A stretch of 64,000 bases of DNA from Paraeggerthella hongkongensis (GTDB taxonomy: Bacteria; Actinomycetota; Coriobacteriia; Coriobacteriales; Eggerthellaceae), in contig NZ_QICD01000011.1 in NCBI RefSeq assembly GCF_003726035.1, forward strand, positions 1 to 64,000, given 5' to 3'. Within the stretch, counting starts at the first letter, position 1; the number at the start of each line of letters is the position of its first letter. Under the pieces are notes generated by a model. That model was not told the origin of the DNA. It made no database searches and saw nothing but the letters and a program-made list of their open reading frames with translations. Below are positions 52,725-60,881 of the stretch, piece after piece. Both the position numbers and the translations under genes were made by a program.

Positions 52725-53575
52725 TGGCGCGCGCGAGCGTTTCCCGCATCGCCGTCATCGGCGGCGGAAAGATGGGCGAGGCCATCATGGGCGGCTGGAT
52801 AGCCGGTTCCTCTGCGCCCGCCGACGCGTTCGACGCGTCCGTTTTCGTGGTGGCCGATCCTGGCCAAGAGCGCCGCGACTATTTGGCCGAGCGCTATCGC
52901 GTTGCCTGCGTGGCGGATGCGAGTGCGGTGGAGGGCGGCGTCGATCTTGTGCTTTTGGCCGTTAAGCCGCAGGTTATGATGGACGTGCTGGAGGGCATTG
53001 CCAGCCAGCCTTCGTTTGCGGGCGGGGCCGAGGGCCCTTTGTTCGTGTCCATTGCCGCAGGGCTTTCGACCGAGCGCTTGGAAGCTGCCTTGCCGCCGGG
53101 CGCGCGTCTGGTGTGCGTCATGCCGAACACGCCGCTTTTGGTGGGCGCCGGCGCGACCACGGTTGCCGCGGGCTCGCAGGCGTCTTCGGCCGATGTGGAG
53201 CTGGTGCATGGCCTGTTCGCCTGCTTGGGCGAAGCGTACGTCGTCGACGAGGACGCCATGGACGCCGCAGGTGCCGTGAGCGGCTCCGGCCCGGCGTACG
53301 TGGCCGCTATGATAGAAGCACTGCGCGACGCTGGCGCGAGGCAGGGGCTCGATCCTCAGCTTGCCGAAGCGCTTGCGCTGCAAACCGTGTACGGAACGGC
53401 TTCGCTCATGAAGGAAACGGGGCAGGACCCCGCCACCACGCGCGTTGCCGTGTGCAGTCCCGGGGGCACCACGTTGGCGGCGCTTGCCGCTATGGACGAG
53501 GCCGGGTTCTCGCACGTGTTCGATGCCGGCGTTGACGCCGCCGTCCGCCGATCGAAGGAGCTTTCTGCATGTTGA
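52724..53575 (+). CDS. proC: Pyrroline-5-carboxylate reductase
   Basis: 283 residues. NAD(P)-binding IAVIGGGKMGEAIMGGWIAG and C-terminal AAGAVSGSGPAYVAAMIEAL with SPGGTTLAALAAMDEAGF. Last step of proline synthesis. Its ATG overlaps the sepF stop by one base (TAATG). Confidence 0.93.
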   Translation: MARASVSRIAVIGGGKMGEAIMGGWIAGSSAPADAFDASVFVVADPGQERRDYLAERYRVACVADASAVEGGVDLVLLAVKPQVMMDVLEGIASQPSFAGGAEGPLFVSIAAGLSTERLEAALPPGARLVCVMPNTPLLVGAGATTVAAGSQASSADVELVHGLFACLGEAYVVDEDAMDAAGAVSGSGPAYVAAMIEALRDAGARQGLDPQLAEALALQTVYGTASLMKETGQDPATTRVAVCSPGGTTLAALAAMDEAGFSHVFDAGVDAAVRRSKELSAC

Positions 53576-53829
53576 GTTTGAAGTACCTGATCATTTCCAT
53601 CGCCGACGTGTACAGCATGGTGCTGTTCGTGTACGTGATGATGTCCTGGCTTCCTACCGATCGCGGTATCCTGGCCGACATCAACAACGTGCTTGCAAAG
53701 CTGTGCGATCCGTACCTCAACCTGTTCAGGAAGCTGATTCCCCCGCTTGGAGGTATAGTGGACGTTACTCCCATCATCGCCCTGCTTGTATTACAATTGG
53801 GAGTACGTTTACTGATTGGCTTGTTCTAA
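53569..53829 (+). CDS. YggT family membrane protein
   Basis: 86 residues, two hydrophobic segments, with YVMMSWLPTDRG and LCDPYLNLFRKLIPPLGGIVD typical of YggT. Found in dcw neighbourhoods of many Gram-positive bacteria; role in division or osmotic response is not settled. Overlaps proC by 7 bp. Confidence 0.88.
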   Translation: MLSLKYLIISIADVYSMVLFVYVMMSWLPTDRGILADINNVLAKLCDPYLNLFRKLIPPLGGIVDVTPIIALLVLQLGVRLLIGLF

Positions 53830-53882
53830 CGCGTACAATCGTGCCTGCTTGCAGTGTGCGTACTGGATGAAGGGAATAACAG

Positions 53883-54695
53883 ATGGCTATCACCTCGGCT
53901 GAGATCCACAACCAGAGCTTCTCGATCGACCGCAAGGGATACGACGTCGATGAAGTGGACGTGTTCCTCGAGCACGTTGCCGACGAGATCGATGGCATGA
54001 ACGCCCAGATCATTCAGCTTGAAAACCAGCTGGATGACCGCAAGTTCGACGGGTTCGATACGCCGGCTCGCACGGTTGAGATGCCGGTTATCGATGACAG
54101 CCTGCTTGCCGAAAAGGACGAGCGCATCGCCGACCTGGAGCGCCAGCTCGAGGCGAAGAAGGCCGACGACAACGCCATTGCCCAGGCGCTCATCATCGCG
54201 CAGCGTTCTGCCGACGAGATCATCGCCAACGCGAACGCCCAGTCTGCGGCCACCATCAAGGACGCCGAAGAAGAGGCGCAGCGCATCATCGACAAGGCCG
54301 AGAACGAGAAGCAGAAGGTTCTCGACGCCATCAAGAAGCTTGAGGACGATCGCGAGGATTCTCGCGAGGAGTACCAGGAGCTGCTTACGGACTTCATCAG
54401 CGACGCAACGCGCAAGCTGGCCGAAATCGGCGGCTCGCTGCCTACCGGCGGCATCGCGTTGCCCGCAAGCGCTCATGCGCGCGTGTCCGCTCCTGCCGAA
54501 GCAGCGTCTACGGGTCGCGTGACGTCTCCGGCTCAGGCTCCCATCAACCGCGACGGTGCGGGTGCCTATACCGCTCCTCAGCCGACGACGGGCGCGGTAG
54601 TTGCGCCGGCAACTCCCAGGCCGTCGGGTGCAGAGAAGGACCTTTCGGGCTTCGGCGACGCCGACGACGCTTTCGAGTTCGAAGATCTGGACTAG
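53883..54695 (+). CDS. divIVA: DivIVA/Wag31-type polar growth and division protein
   Basis: 270 residues. N-terminal lipid-binding DivIVA domain (SAEIHNQSFSIDRKGYDVDEVDVFLEH in pieces, ~5-35), a linker, long coiled coil (~75-175) rich in Glu/Lys/Ala, and a disordered Ala/Pro/Thr tail ending in acidic DADDAFEFEDLD. Localises to curved membrane at poles and septum. Closes the dcw block, followed by a terminator. Confidence 0.93.
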   Translation: MAITSAEIHNQSFSIDRKGYDVDEVDVFLEHVADEIDGMNAQIIQLENQLDDRKFDGFDTPARTVEMPVIDDSLLAEKDERIADLERQLEAKKADDNAIAQALIIAQRSADEIIANANAQSAATIKDAEEEAQRIIDKAENEKQKVLDAIKKLEDDREDSREEYQELLTDFISDATRKLAEIGGSLPTGGIALPASAHARVSAPAEAASTGRVTSPAQAPINRDGAGAYTAPQPTTGAVVAPATPRPSGAEKDLSGFGDADDAFEFEDLD

Positions 54696-54736
54696 TTCTT
54701 GCCGGCTTCGAGCCGGTGAACCTGCTTGACGTTACG

Positions 54737-54835
54737 AAGCCCCCGCGCTCCGTTTCGTTGCCGCTGACCCCTGCTCGTGCGTACGTGTATGAGTAGGGGA
54801 TTGCGCGACGGATTCGGATGTGCGGGGGCTTTTCC
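54737..54835 (+). terminator. Terminator of the ftsZ-divIVA operon
   Basis: AAGCCCCCGC (54737-54746) pairs with GCGGGGGCTT (54822-54831), then TTCC, with further pairing (CGTGCGTACG) inside the long loop. Confidence 0.6.
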
Positions 54836-54915
54836 GTTCCTCGGTGCCGTTTACGTTGGTTTTCGGTCTGTTCCCAGGGATTTTCCCGGTATTTGTTGCC
54901 ATCTTTTGAAAACCG

Positions 54916-54946
54916 TTGGCGATGACGTAACGTCATCGCCTATGCT
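54916..54946 (+). promoter_or_regulatory. MerR-type promoter/operator of the merR gene
   Basis: TTGGCG (54916-54921), a 19-bp spacer ATGACGTAACGTCATCGCC, TATGCT (54941-54946). A perfect inverted repeat (GGCGATGACGT, one base, ACGTCATCGCC; 54918-54940) fills the spacer. A 19-bp spacer with a central palindrome is the hallmark of promoters activated by MerR-family proteins. Almost the same promoter lies at 61774. Confidence 0.8.
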
Positions 54947-55024
54947 CGGACACGTGAACGCGCGGGGGCGTGTTTGCCAGGACGAGTACGTGGCAGCCTA
55001 GCGAGTTGCCGCAAAGGAGCATCC

Positions 55025-55789
55025 ATGACCGATCCGAACTACCTGACTGTAGGAGAGCTGGCGCGGCGCGTCGGGGTGACGGTGCGCACCATCCAGTACT
55101 ACGATCAGCAAGGCTTGCTGTCTCCTTCTGCGAAGGGGCCTCAAAACCAGCGCCTGTACACCGACGCCAACGTGAAAGACCTGTATCGTATTCTGACCTT
55201 GAAGTACCTGGGCTTGTCGCTCACTCAGATCAAATCCGACGCAGCTCTTTACCGGCAGGCCGCCGCGGTGCAGGATCTTGCGGATGCACAGATGGATGCC
55301 ATCGAAGAGCAGTTCCTTTCCCTGTTCAAGCGCATGACCACGCTTCGTGCGCTGCATGATGAAGCGCAGAGCGCGCAAGACGTCGACTGGGCGCGCATGG
55401 CCGAGGCGGTCGAGCGCTGTCAAGATGAAAGCCGCTTTTTCTGGAGGCTCACCTGCATCCGCGACGACGCGCCGCCGCAGGAAGCCGAGGAGCGGATTGC
55501 TCGCGGCGAATCCGTGTCGAAATGGCACGAGTTGATTGCCGACACCATTCGCCAGATGCCCGCGCGCGAGTCCTTGACCAGTCCGCGGAACCAGGATCTT
55601 GCGCGGCGGTACTTGGAGCTTGAGGATTCTCAGGACGCCGCCCATGCGGAAGCGAACTTCATCCTCATGGAGAACATGGCCCCGCATGCCCACGGAGACG
55701 GCTCGTTCGACGAATTGCGCCAGGCCGTGTTCGATCATCTCGAGGCTGTGGTGGCCGCGTATCGAAACTATTCCGGGCCGGTCGAGTAG
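55025..55789 (+). CDS. MerR-family transcriptional regulator
   Basis: 254 residues. N-terminal MerR winged helix: YLTVGELARRVGVTVRTIQYYDQQGLLSPSA (in pieces, ~6-36), RLYTDANVKDLYRILTLKYLGLSL. A dimerisation coiled coil follows (~75-125), and a C-terminal ~125-residue part with few Cys (one in ERCQDES, one in LTCIRDD), plus several His and Met near the end (MENMAPHAHGDGSFDE). The effector is unknown; heme, porphyrin or a metal are candidates from context. The ATG at 55025 follows AAAGGAGC. Preceded by its own 19-bp-spacer promoter, so autoregulated. Confidence 0.88.
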   Translation: MTDPNYLTVGELARRVGVTVRTIQYYDQQGLLSPSAKGPQNQRLYTDANVKDLYRILTLKYLGLSLTQIKSDAALYRQAAAVQDLADAQMDAIEEQFLSLFKRMTTLRALHDEAQSAQDVDWARMAEAVERCQDESRFFWRLTCIRDDAPPQEAEERIARGESVSKWHELIADTIRQMPARESLTSPRNQDLARRYLELEDSQDAAHAEANFILMENMAPHAHGDGSFDELRQAVFDHLEAVVAAYRNYSGPVE

Positions 55790-55800
55790 CCGTGCCGAGC

Positions 55801-55865
55801 GCGACGTTCAGGAGCGGAGACGTCTCTCCTCCATCTCCGACCCGTTCCTGAACGTCGCGGATTTT
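55801..55865 (+). terminator. Terminator-like hairpin between merR and the radical SAM gene
   Basis: 17-bp arms 55801-55817 and 55842-55858 with one G-U type mismatch, followed by GGATTTT. The downstream gene likely has a promoter of its own or depends on read-through. Confidence 0.75.
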
Positions 55866-55939
55866 ACCCGTGTTCCAAGCTGAAGGACGGCGTGCGCCGC
55901 CCCTGGCTTTGCATACCCTGGACTTGAAAGGAACCGCCC

Positions 55940-56953
55940 ATGATCGTGTCGTGGATGACGACGAACAAGTGCAACCTTAAGTGCGTGCACTGCTACCAGG
56001 ATGCCGAGGAGGCAACCGATCGGGAGCTTTCGACCGAGGAAGCCTTCGCCATGATCGAGCAGATCGCGCGCGCCGGATTCAAGATCATGATCTTTTCGGG
56101 CGGCGAGCCGCTTATGCGTCCGGATATCTATCAGCTGGTGTCGCATGCGGCTTCGCTTGGCTTGCGGCCCGTGTTCGGCTCGAACGGCACGCTTATCACG
56201 ACCGAAGTGGCCCAGCGCCTCAAAGACGCGGGCGCTTGCGCCATGGGGATCAGCGTGGACAGTTTGGATGCTGCCAAGCATGACAAGTTTCGCGGGCTGG
56301 AGCATGCCTACGATCTGACGATGGGCGGCATTGAGGCATGCAAGAGCGTAGGGTTGCCGTTTCAGCTGCACACGACCGTGGTCGACTGGAACCGCGACGA
56401 GGTGTGCGACATTACCGATTTCGCCGTGCAGGCAGGTGCCATCGCCCATTACGTGTTCTTCCTCATCCCCGTCGGGCGTGGAAAGTTCATTCAGGAGACC
56501 AGTTTGCACGTGCTTGAGAACGAGCGCCTGCTCAAAGACATCATGACGAAGGCTGCCGAAGTTCCCATTGACGTGAAGCCTACGTGCGCGCCGCAATTCA
56601 CGCGCGTGGCGAAGCAACTGGGAGTGGACACGCGCTTCGAGCGCGGATGCCTGGCGGGGCTGACCTACTGCGTGATCGGCAGCGAGGGCATCGTGCGACC
56701 TTGCGCGTACATGACCGAAGAGGCTGGCGACGTCCGGCAGACGCCCTTTGACGAGATCTGGAGGACGAGCCCCGTGTTCGAGCAACTGCGGACTCAGGCC
56801 TATTCCGGCGCATGCGGCACCTGCGACTACGCGCAGGGCTGCGGCGGATGCCGGGCGCGTGCGGCGTACTACCACGACGGGGATATCTTGGCTCAGGATG
56901 ATTACTGCGCCCATGGATTGCAGCTGGACGATCCAATGTGCCAGCCGGCGTAG
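55940..56953 (+). CDS. Radical SAM enzyme, NirJ2/AhbD-like (heme maturation)
   Basis: 337 residues. The SAM [4Fe-4S] motif is CNLKCVHC (Cys 11, 15, 18), followed by the SAM-binding GGEPL. The start MIVSWMTTNKCNLKCVHCY and IFSGGEPLMRPDIYQLV, and AHYVFFLIPVGRG, closely follow NirJ2/AhbD, the enzymes of siroheme-dependent heme synthesis. The C-terminal part has Cys in CLAGLTYC, RPCAYM, GACGTCDYAQGCGGC and DDYC for auxiliary cluster(s) (SPASM-like). Inferred reaction: oxidative decarboxylation of Fe-coproporphyrin III propionates to heme b; AhbC-type chemistry is an alternative. GAAAGGAACC precedes the ATG. Confidence 0.72.
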   Translation: MIVSWMTTNKCNLKCVHCYQDAEEATDRELSTEEAFAMIEQIARAGFKIMIFSGGEPLMRPDIYQLVSHAASLGLRPVFGSNGTLITTEVAQRLKDAGACAMGISVDSLDAAKHDKFRGLEHAYDLTMGGIEACKSVGLPFQLHTTVVDWNRDEVCDITDFAVQAGAIAHYVFFLIPVGRGKFIQETSLHVLENERLLKDIMTKAAEVPIDVKPTCAPQFTRVAKQLGVDTRFERGCLAGLTYCVIGSEGIVRPCAYMTEEAGDVRQTPFDEIWRTSPVFEQLRTQAYSGACGTCDYAQGCGGCRARAAYYHDGDILAQDDYCAHGLQLDDPMCQPA

Positions 56954-57009
56954 ATCTTGTTGGCTTTGTGTAAGTATTTGACTAGGTCATTCGATGAAAG
57001 GACTGTTCT

Positions 57010-58011
57010 ATGATCCAAGGCACGTTTCCCCAGCGCGCGATGGCGTGCACGGCTGCGGCGGTTTTGGCTGCATCGATGCTGCTTGCTGGGTGCGCAAACT
57101 CGGCTCCCGCCGAATCCGGCGAAACCGCTCCGGAATCGACATCTCAACATGCGGGCGCGGTTACGTTCACCGATGACACGGGCGCCGAAGTGACGGTGAG
57201 CAATCCCCAGCGCGTGGTGGCCTGCATGGGCAGCTTTGCGAGCGTTTGGGAATTGGCGGGCGGCACGTTGGTCGGGGCTTCCGATGATGCGTTCACCCTT
57301 TCCGATTACGATCTGGTATCGCAGGATGTCCAGAAGGTCGGGGATTTTTCCAGCCCGAACCTCGAGTCCATCATCGCGCTCGAACCTGATTTCGTCATCA
57401 TGACGAGCGGTACGGGCGGCCGCGGCGGTAACTCGAGTCAAGCCGACCTCAAAACTGCCATCGAGGCTTCGGGGATTCCGGTAGCTTGCTTTCAGGTAAC
57501 CACGTTCGACGACTACCTGCGCATGCTGCGCACGTGCTGCGACATCACCGGACGCGACGACCTGTACCAGAAAAACGGGCAGGAAACGGCCGATAGGGTG
57601 GAGGCCGTTAAGGCGAACGTGCCTGCGGACAAGTCTTCTACGGCCCTGGTCCTCACCACGTATTCGGGCGGGACGCGCGTGCAATCGTCTTCGACTATGA
57701 CCGGCGCCATGCTGGCCGATCTGGGCGTTAAGAACCTGGCCGACGAGAATCGCAGCCTGCTCAAGGATTTCAGCTTGGAATCGGTTATCGAGATGAACCC
57801 CGATTTCATCTTCGTGGTTCCCATGGGAAACGACAACGCTGCGGCTATGAAGGCGCTCGAGGACCAGACGGCGGCGAATCCCGCATGGGCAACGTTGTCC
57901 GCTGTTGAGAACGGTCGCTACATCGCCCTTGATCCGCATTTGTTCCAATATAAGCCGAACAACCACTGGGATCAAAGCTATCAGGTGCTCTTTGACGCGC
58001 TGTATGCGTAA
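57010..58011 (+). CDS. ABC transporter substrate-binding lipoprotein (iron/heme/cobalamin type)
   Basis: 333 residues. Signal peptide with lipobox LLAGC (Cys 28). FepB/BtuF-like fold: TFTDDTGAEVTVSNPQRVVA (in part, ~49-68), then two Rossmann lobes, NLESIIALEPDFVIMT and a long connecting helix. Clade with siderophore, heme and B12 binding proteins; ligand not decided. AAAGGA precedes the ATG. First gene of a three-gene importer, 56 bp after the radical SAM gene. Confidence 0.88.
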   Translation: MIQGTFPQRAMACTAAAVLAASMLLAGCANSAPAESGETAPESTSQHAGAVTFTDDTGAEVTVSNPQRVVACMGSFASVWELAGGTLVGASDDAFTLSDYDLVSQDVQKVGDFSSPNLESIIALEPDFVIMTSGTGGRGGNSSQADLKTAIEASGIPVACFQVTTFDDYLRMLRTCCDITGRDDLYQKNGQETADRVEAVKANVPADKSSTALVLTTYSGGTRVQSSSTMTGAMLADLGVKNLADENRSLLKDFSLESVIEMNPDFIFVVPMGNDNAAAMKALEDQTAANPAWATLSAVENGRYIALDPHLFQYKPNNHWDQSYQVLFDALYA

Positions 58012-58025
58012 AGCGAGGTTTTGAC

Positions 58026-59033
58026 GTGCGTTCTGCAGATCGGGGAGTACCGGCCTTGATTGTTTTGCTCGTGTCCGTTGCCGCCCTCGTGGCGGCAACG
58101 GTCGCTGCGTTTCTGGTAGGGTCGTCTTCGGTGAGCTTGCCCGAGCTTGTCGCCTGGGCGACGGGCACAGATGTGAGCGCGGCCGCCAAAAGCATCTTGG
58201 TCAATGTGCGTTTGCCGCGCGTGCTCGCCGCGCTTTTGGCGGGTTCGGCGCTTGCCGTTTCCGGTGCCGTCATCCAGGCGGTGCTCGACAATCCGCTGGC
58301 AAGCCCCAATGTCATCGGCATCAACTCCGGCGCCGGCTTGTTCGTGCTGATTGCTGCGAGCGTGGCTCCGAGCATCCTGTGGCTCCCGCCGTTGGCAGCG
58401 TTTCTGGGAGCGCTTGTCACGGCGCTCATCATCTTCGGCATTTCGCTTGGCGCGAACGTGTCGCGCCTGACCGTGGTGTTGGCCGGCATCGCCATCACCA
58501 CCGTGTTCGGCGCGGGCATGAACACGGTGCTCATCGTGAACCCCGATGCGTACGTGGGGTCGTCGGCGTTTTTGGTGGGCGGGTTGTCGGGAGTGCTCGT
58601 GAGCGATCTTTGGTGGCCTGCAGCGTATGTGGTGGCCGGGCTTGCTGCGGCGCTGTTCGCGGCGGGCAAGCTCAATATCATGGCGCTCGGCGACGACACG
58701 GCTCATGCTTTGGGGATGAATGTAGGGGCCTGTCGCTTGACGATGCTCGGCTTGGCCGCCGTGCTGGCGGGCGCGGCGGTCAGCTTCGCCGGCCTGCTGG
58801 GTTTCGTGGGGTTGATCATTCCTCATCTGGTGCGGTTCTTCGTCGGTCATGACAATCGTTGGGTCTTGCCGGTTTCGGCGGTGTCGGGCGCGGCATTCGT
58901 TGTGGCGTGCGACTTGCTGGCGCGGGTGATGTTCGCTCCTTACGAGGTGCCGGTGGGCATCCTCATGGCGTTTCTGGGCGGGCCCTTCTTCATCTACCTC
59001 ATTTTGAAGAACAGGAGGGGTTTCCTTGATTGA
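58026..59033 (+). CDS. ABC transporter permease, FecCD/BtuC family
   Basis: 335 residues, 9-10 membrane helices. NVRLPRVLAALLAGSALAVSGAVIQ and NPLASPNVIGINSGAG are family signatures, and GFVGLIIPHLVRF (~260) is the coupling region to the ATPase. The GTG at 58026 is the start, with GAGG ~9-12 bp before. 14 bp after the binding protein gene and overlapping the ATPase start by 8 bp. Confidence 0.92.
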   Translation: MRSADRGVPALIVLLVSVAALVAATVAAFLVGSSSVSLPELVAWATGTDVSAAAKSILVNVRLPRVLAALLAGSALAVSGAVIQAVLDNPLASPNVIGINSGAGLFVLIAASVAPSILWLPPLAAFLGALVTALIIFGISLGANVSRLTVVLAGIAITTVFGAGMNTVLIVNPDAYVGSSAFLVGGLSGVLVSDLWWPAAYVVAGLAAALFAAGKLNIMALGDDTAHALGMNVGACRLTMLGLAAVLAGAAVSFAGLLGFVGLIIPHLVRFFVGHDNRWVLPVSAVSGAAFVVACDLLARVMFAPYEVPVGILMAFLGGPFFIYLILKNRRGFLD

Positions 59034-59964
59034 TGCGATCGATTCATCGGGTGCGTTTGGGCGGCGGGGGTCTGCTGCTCAAGCAGTCCTGCTCGCGCGA
59101 ACAGCCCGCTGGGCTGTTCGGCTCGTGCGGAACTCGCCTCAGACCCCCGCCGCCCAAACGAAGGGGGCGGAATCGAAGGTCGCGGGGCCGTTTGGGGCGG
59201 CGGTGGATATTCGAGGGGTTTCGTTCTCTTATGGCAAGGAGCCGTTTATCGAGGGGTTGAGCGCTGCGTTTCCTCACGGTGCGGTGACCAGCGTGGTGGG
59301 GCCGAACGGGTGCGGCAAGTCGACTATGGTGAAGCTGATGGACGGCATAGTGCGGCCGAGTGCGGGCGAGGTGCTGATCGACGGCGTTCCCACCTTGGGA
59401 TGCAAGCCCAAAGAGCGGGCAAGGCGCGTTGCCGTGCTTGCTCAGGCCGGGCGTCCCCCGGCTATGACCGTGGAGCAGCTGGCGGCATGCGGACGCTATC
59501 CGTACCAGGCGCATCAAGGCAGGCTTTCGCGCGAGGATCGCGACCATGTTGAGCATGCGCTTGAACTTGCCGGGGTCGCGCGCTTTCGCCATCATGACCT
59601 GCGGCGCTTGTCCGGCGGAGAGCGTCAGCGCGCGTTCATCGCCATGACGTTGGCGCAGGATACCGACACCGTCGTGCTCGACGAGCCCACCACGTACCTG
59701 GACATTCGCGCATGCCATGAGCTCATGGAGTTGGTACGACGCTTGAATCGGGAGCAGGGAAAGACCGTGGTCATGGTCATCCATGATCTTGACCTTGCGT
59801 TGCGCTATTCCGATCGGCTGCTGGTCATGGAGCGCGGGCGCGCGACGGCGGCCGGCACGGTGGACGAGGTTCTGGAAACGGGGGCTATCGAGCATGCCTT
59901 CGGAGTGCGGATACGGGAGCATGTCTCGTCCGAAGGGAGCGCGTATTCGCTGTTCCCCGCGTGA
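59026..59964 (+). CDS. ABC transporter ATPase with repeat-derived N-terminal extension
   Basis: 312 residues. Walker A GPNGCGKST, Q-loop LAQAGRPPAMT, signature LSGGERQR, Walker B TVVLDEP, H-loop VMVIHDLD. The TTG at 59026 has AGGAGGGG ~7 bp upstream and overlaps the permease stop. The conserved ATPase domain begins only at VDIRGVSFSYG (~residue 60). Residues ~10-45 are encoded by a 107-bp palindromic element (59054-59160), giving a low-complexity Ala/Arg-rich tail that other family members lack. Confidence 0.9.
   Translation: MIDAIDSSGAFGRRGSAAQAVLLARTARWAVRLVRNSPQTPAAQTKGAESKVAGPFGAAVDIRGVSFSYGKEPFIEGLSAAFPHGAVTSVVGPNGCGKSTMVKLMDGIVRPSAGEVLIDGVPTLGCKPKERARRVAVLAQAGRPPAMTVEQLAACGRYPYQAHQGRLSREDRDHVEHALELAGVARFRHHDLRRLSGGERQRAFIAMTLAQDTDTVVLDEPTTYLDIRACHELMELVRRLNREQGKTVVMVIHDLDLALRYSDRLLVMERGRATAAGTVDEVLETGAIEHAFGVRIREHVSSEGSAYSLFPA
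59054..59160. repeat. Palindromic element inside the ATPase gene
   Basis: Perfect 21-bp arms 59054-59074 and 59140-59160 (CGTTTGGGCGGCGGGGGTCT...), with an inner GAACAGCCC-GCT-GGGCTGTTC hairpin and a CTGCT/AGCAG hairpin, so the strand can fold as a branched structure. It reads through in frame without a stop. Confidence 0.85.
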
Positions 59965-59965
59965 T

Positions 59966-60063
59966 GCGACGTTCGTGCAGTTCCGCTGTCGCGCTTCCCC
60001 CGCGTCGGCGACGTTCGTGCCGCCTGCTGCCGCGCTTTCCCGTACCGGAGCCTTTCGTGCCGC
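59966..60063. repeat. Degenerate ~42-bp tandem repeat
   Basis: GCGACGTTCGTGC occurs at 59966 and 60008, followed in each unit by a CGCTGTCGCGCTTCCCC-like stretch, and a third partial unit (CCTTTCGTGC) starts at ~60051. It fills the gap after the ATPase gene, next to repeat copy B. Confidence 0.55.
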
Positions 60064-60212
60064 CCGCTGTCAAAACGGACGAGTTTTGCGGCGATTTTTC
60101 GCCCTGGCGGCATCGCTCTGCTTGATGCGTTTTCATTGTACCAGGTCACAAGCTTGTCGCCTTGTATTATCCTTGCTTGAACATCAGCAAAACTCATCCG
60201 TTTTGACAGCGG
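60064..60212. repeat. ~145-bp element with inverted ends, copy B
   Basis: Left end 60064-60089 and right end 60187-60212 are inverted repeats of 26 bp with one mismatch (core TGTCAAAACGGACGAG). The interior follows copy A at 23887. No coding potential. Between the ATPase gene and rnpB. Confidence 0.85.
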
Positions 60213-60307
60213 AGTCGAATCTGCGGTCAGGCTCGGGGCTCAGGGGTGAGGGCTGCGGGGCGCGGGGTAGTGGGCGGCGGGGTAGGTGCCGCGAGGTGGA
60301 AAGAAGT

Positions 60308-60667
60308 GCGAGCGGGTCGGTAAGCCGGGTTCTGTCGTTGGACGACCATTTATCTCGAACGCCTGTCGCCAGGCGCCTCAAGCACGCAACCCGAACGTAC
60401 GACGGGCAGCCGTATCGCGTTCCTATTTGCGCTTGCTCCAGATGGGGTTTTCCAAGCCGCGCCGTTGCCGACGCGCTGGTGCGCTCTTACCGCACCGTTT
60501 CAGCTTTTCTCCCGTTGCCGCGCGCCGAAGCGCGTGTTCGCGGGGGAGTTTTCTTTTCTGTGGCACTGTCCGTCGGGTCGCCCCGCCCAGCCGTTAGCTG
60601 GCATCTTGCCCTGTGGAGCCCGGACTTTCCTCACATCCGAAGATGCGCGATCGTCTGGCCCGCTCGC
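60308..60667 (-). ncRNA. rnpB: RNase P RNA, bacterial type A
   Basis: On the minus strand the 5' end GCGAGCGGGCCAGACG pairs as P1 with the 3' CCCGCTCGC. The conserved GAGGAAAGTCCGGGC (CR-I) near the 5' end and ACAGAACCCGGCTTA (CR-V region) near the 3' end are both present, spaced as in RNase P RNA. About 360 nt. Catalytic RNA that trims tRNA 5' ends. Confidence 0.95.
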
Positions 60668-60881
60668 GAATGGTATTCTAGCAAATCGAAAGCGGCGCGC
60701 TTGCGTGAAACTCGAAGCCCCTCGAAAAACCGATGTTTCAAGGCGATGAAGGCCGCATTGCGTCTCCTCGGTTGGGCGAGGGTTTTGCGAGCGAAGCCAA
60801 GGACTCGTTGTGGAGCTCTGCGTTTGCGCGCTATGCTATGCTGACAGGTCGAACGACAACGATGCGAAAAGGACGGACGAT

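Noticed and set aside
55801-55858. Third MerR-type operator before the radical SAM gene
   Set aside because: The inverted repeat contains GACGTTC and GAACGTC, but it is a 17-bp-arm hairpin with no -35/-10 around a 19-bp spacer; it reads as a terminator.
60308-60667. Several open frames across this stretch on the plus strand
   Set aside because: The stretch is RNase P RNA on the minus strand; conserved RNA blocks and P1 pairing explain it better than a protein.
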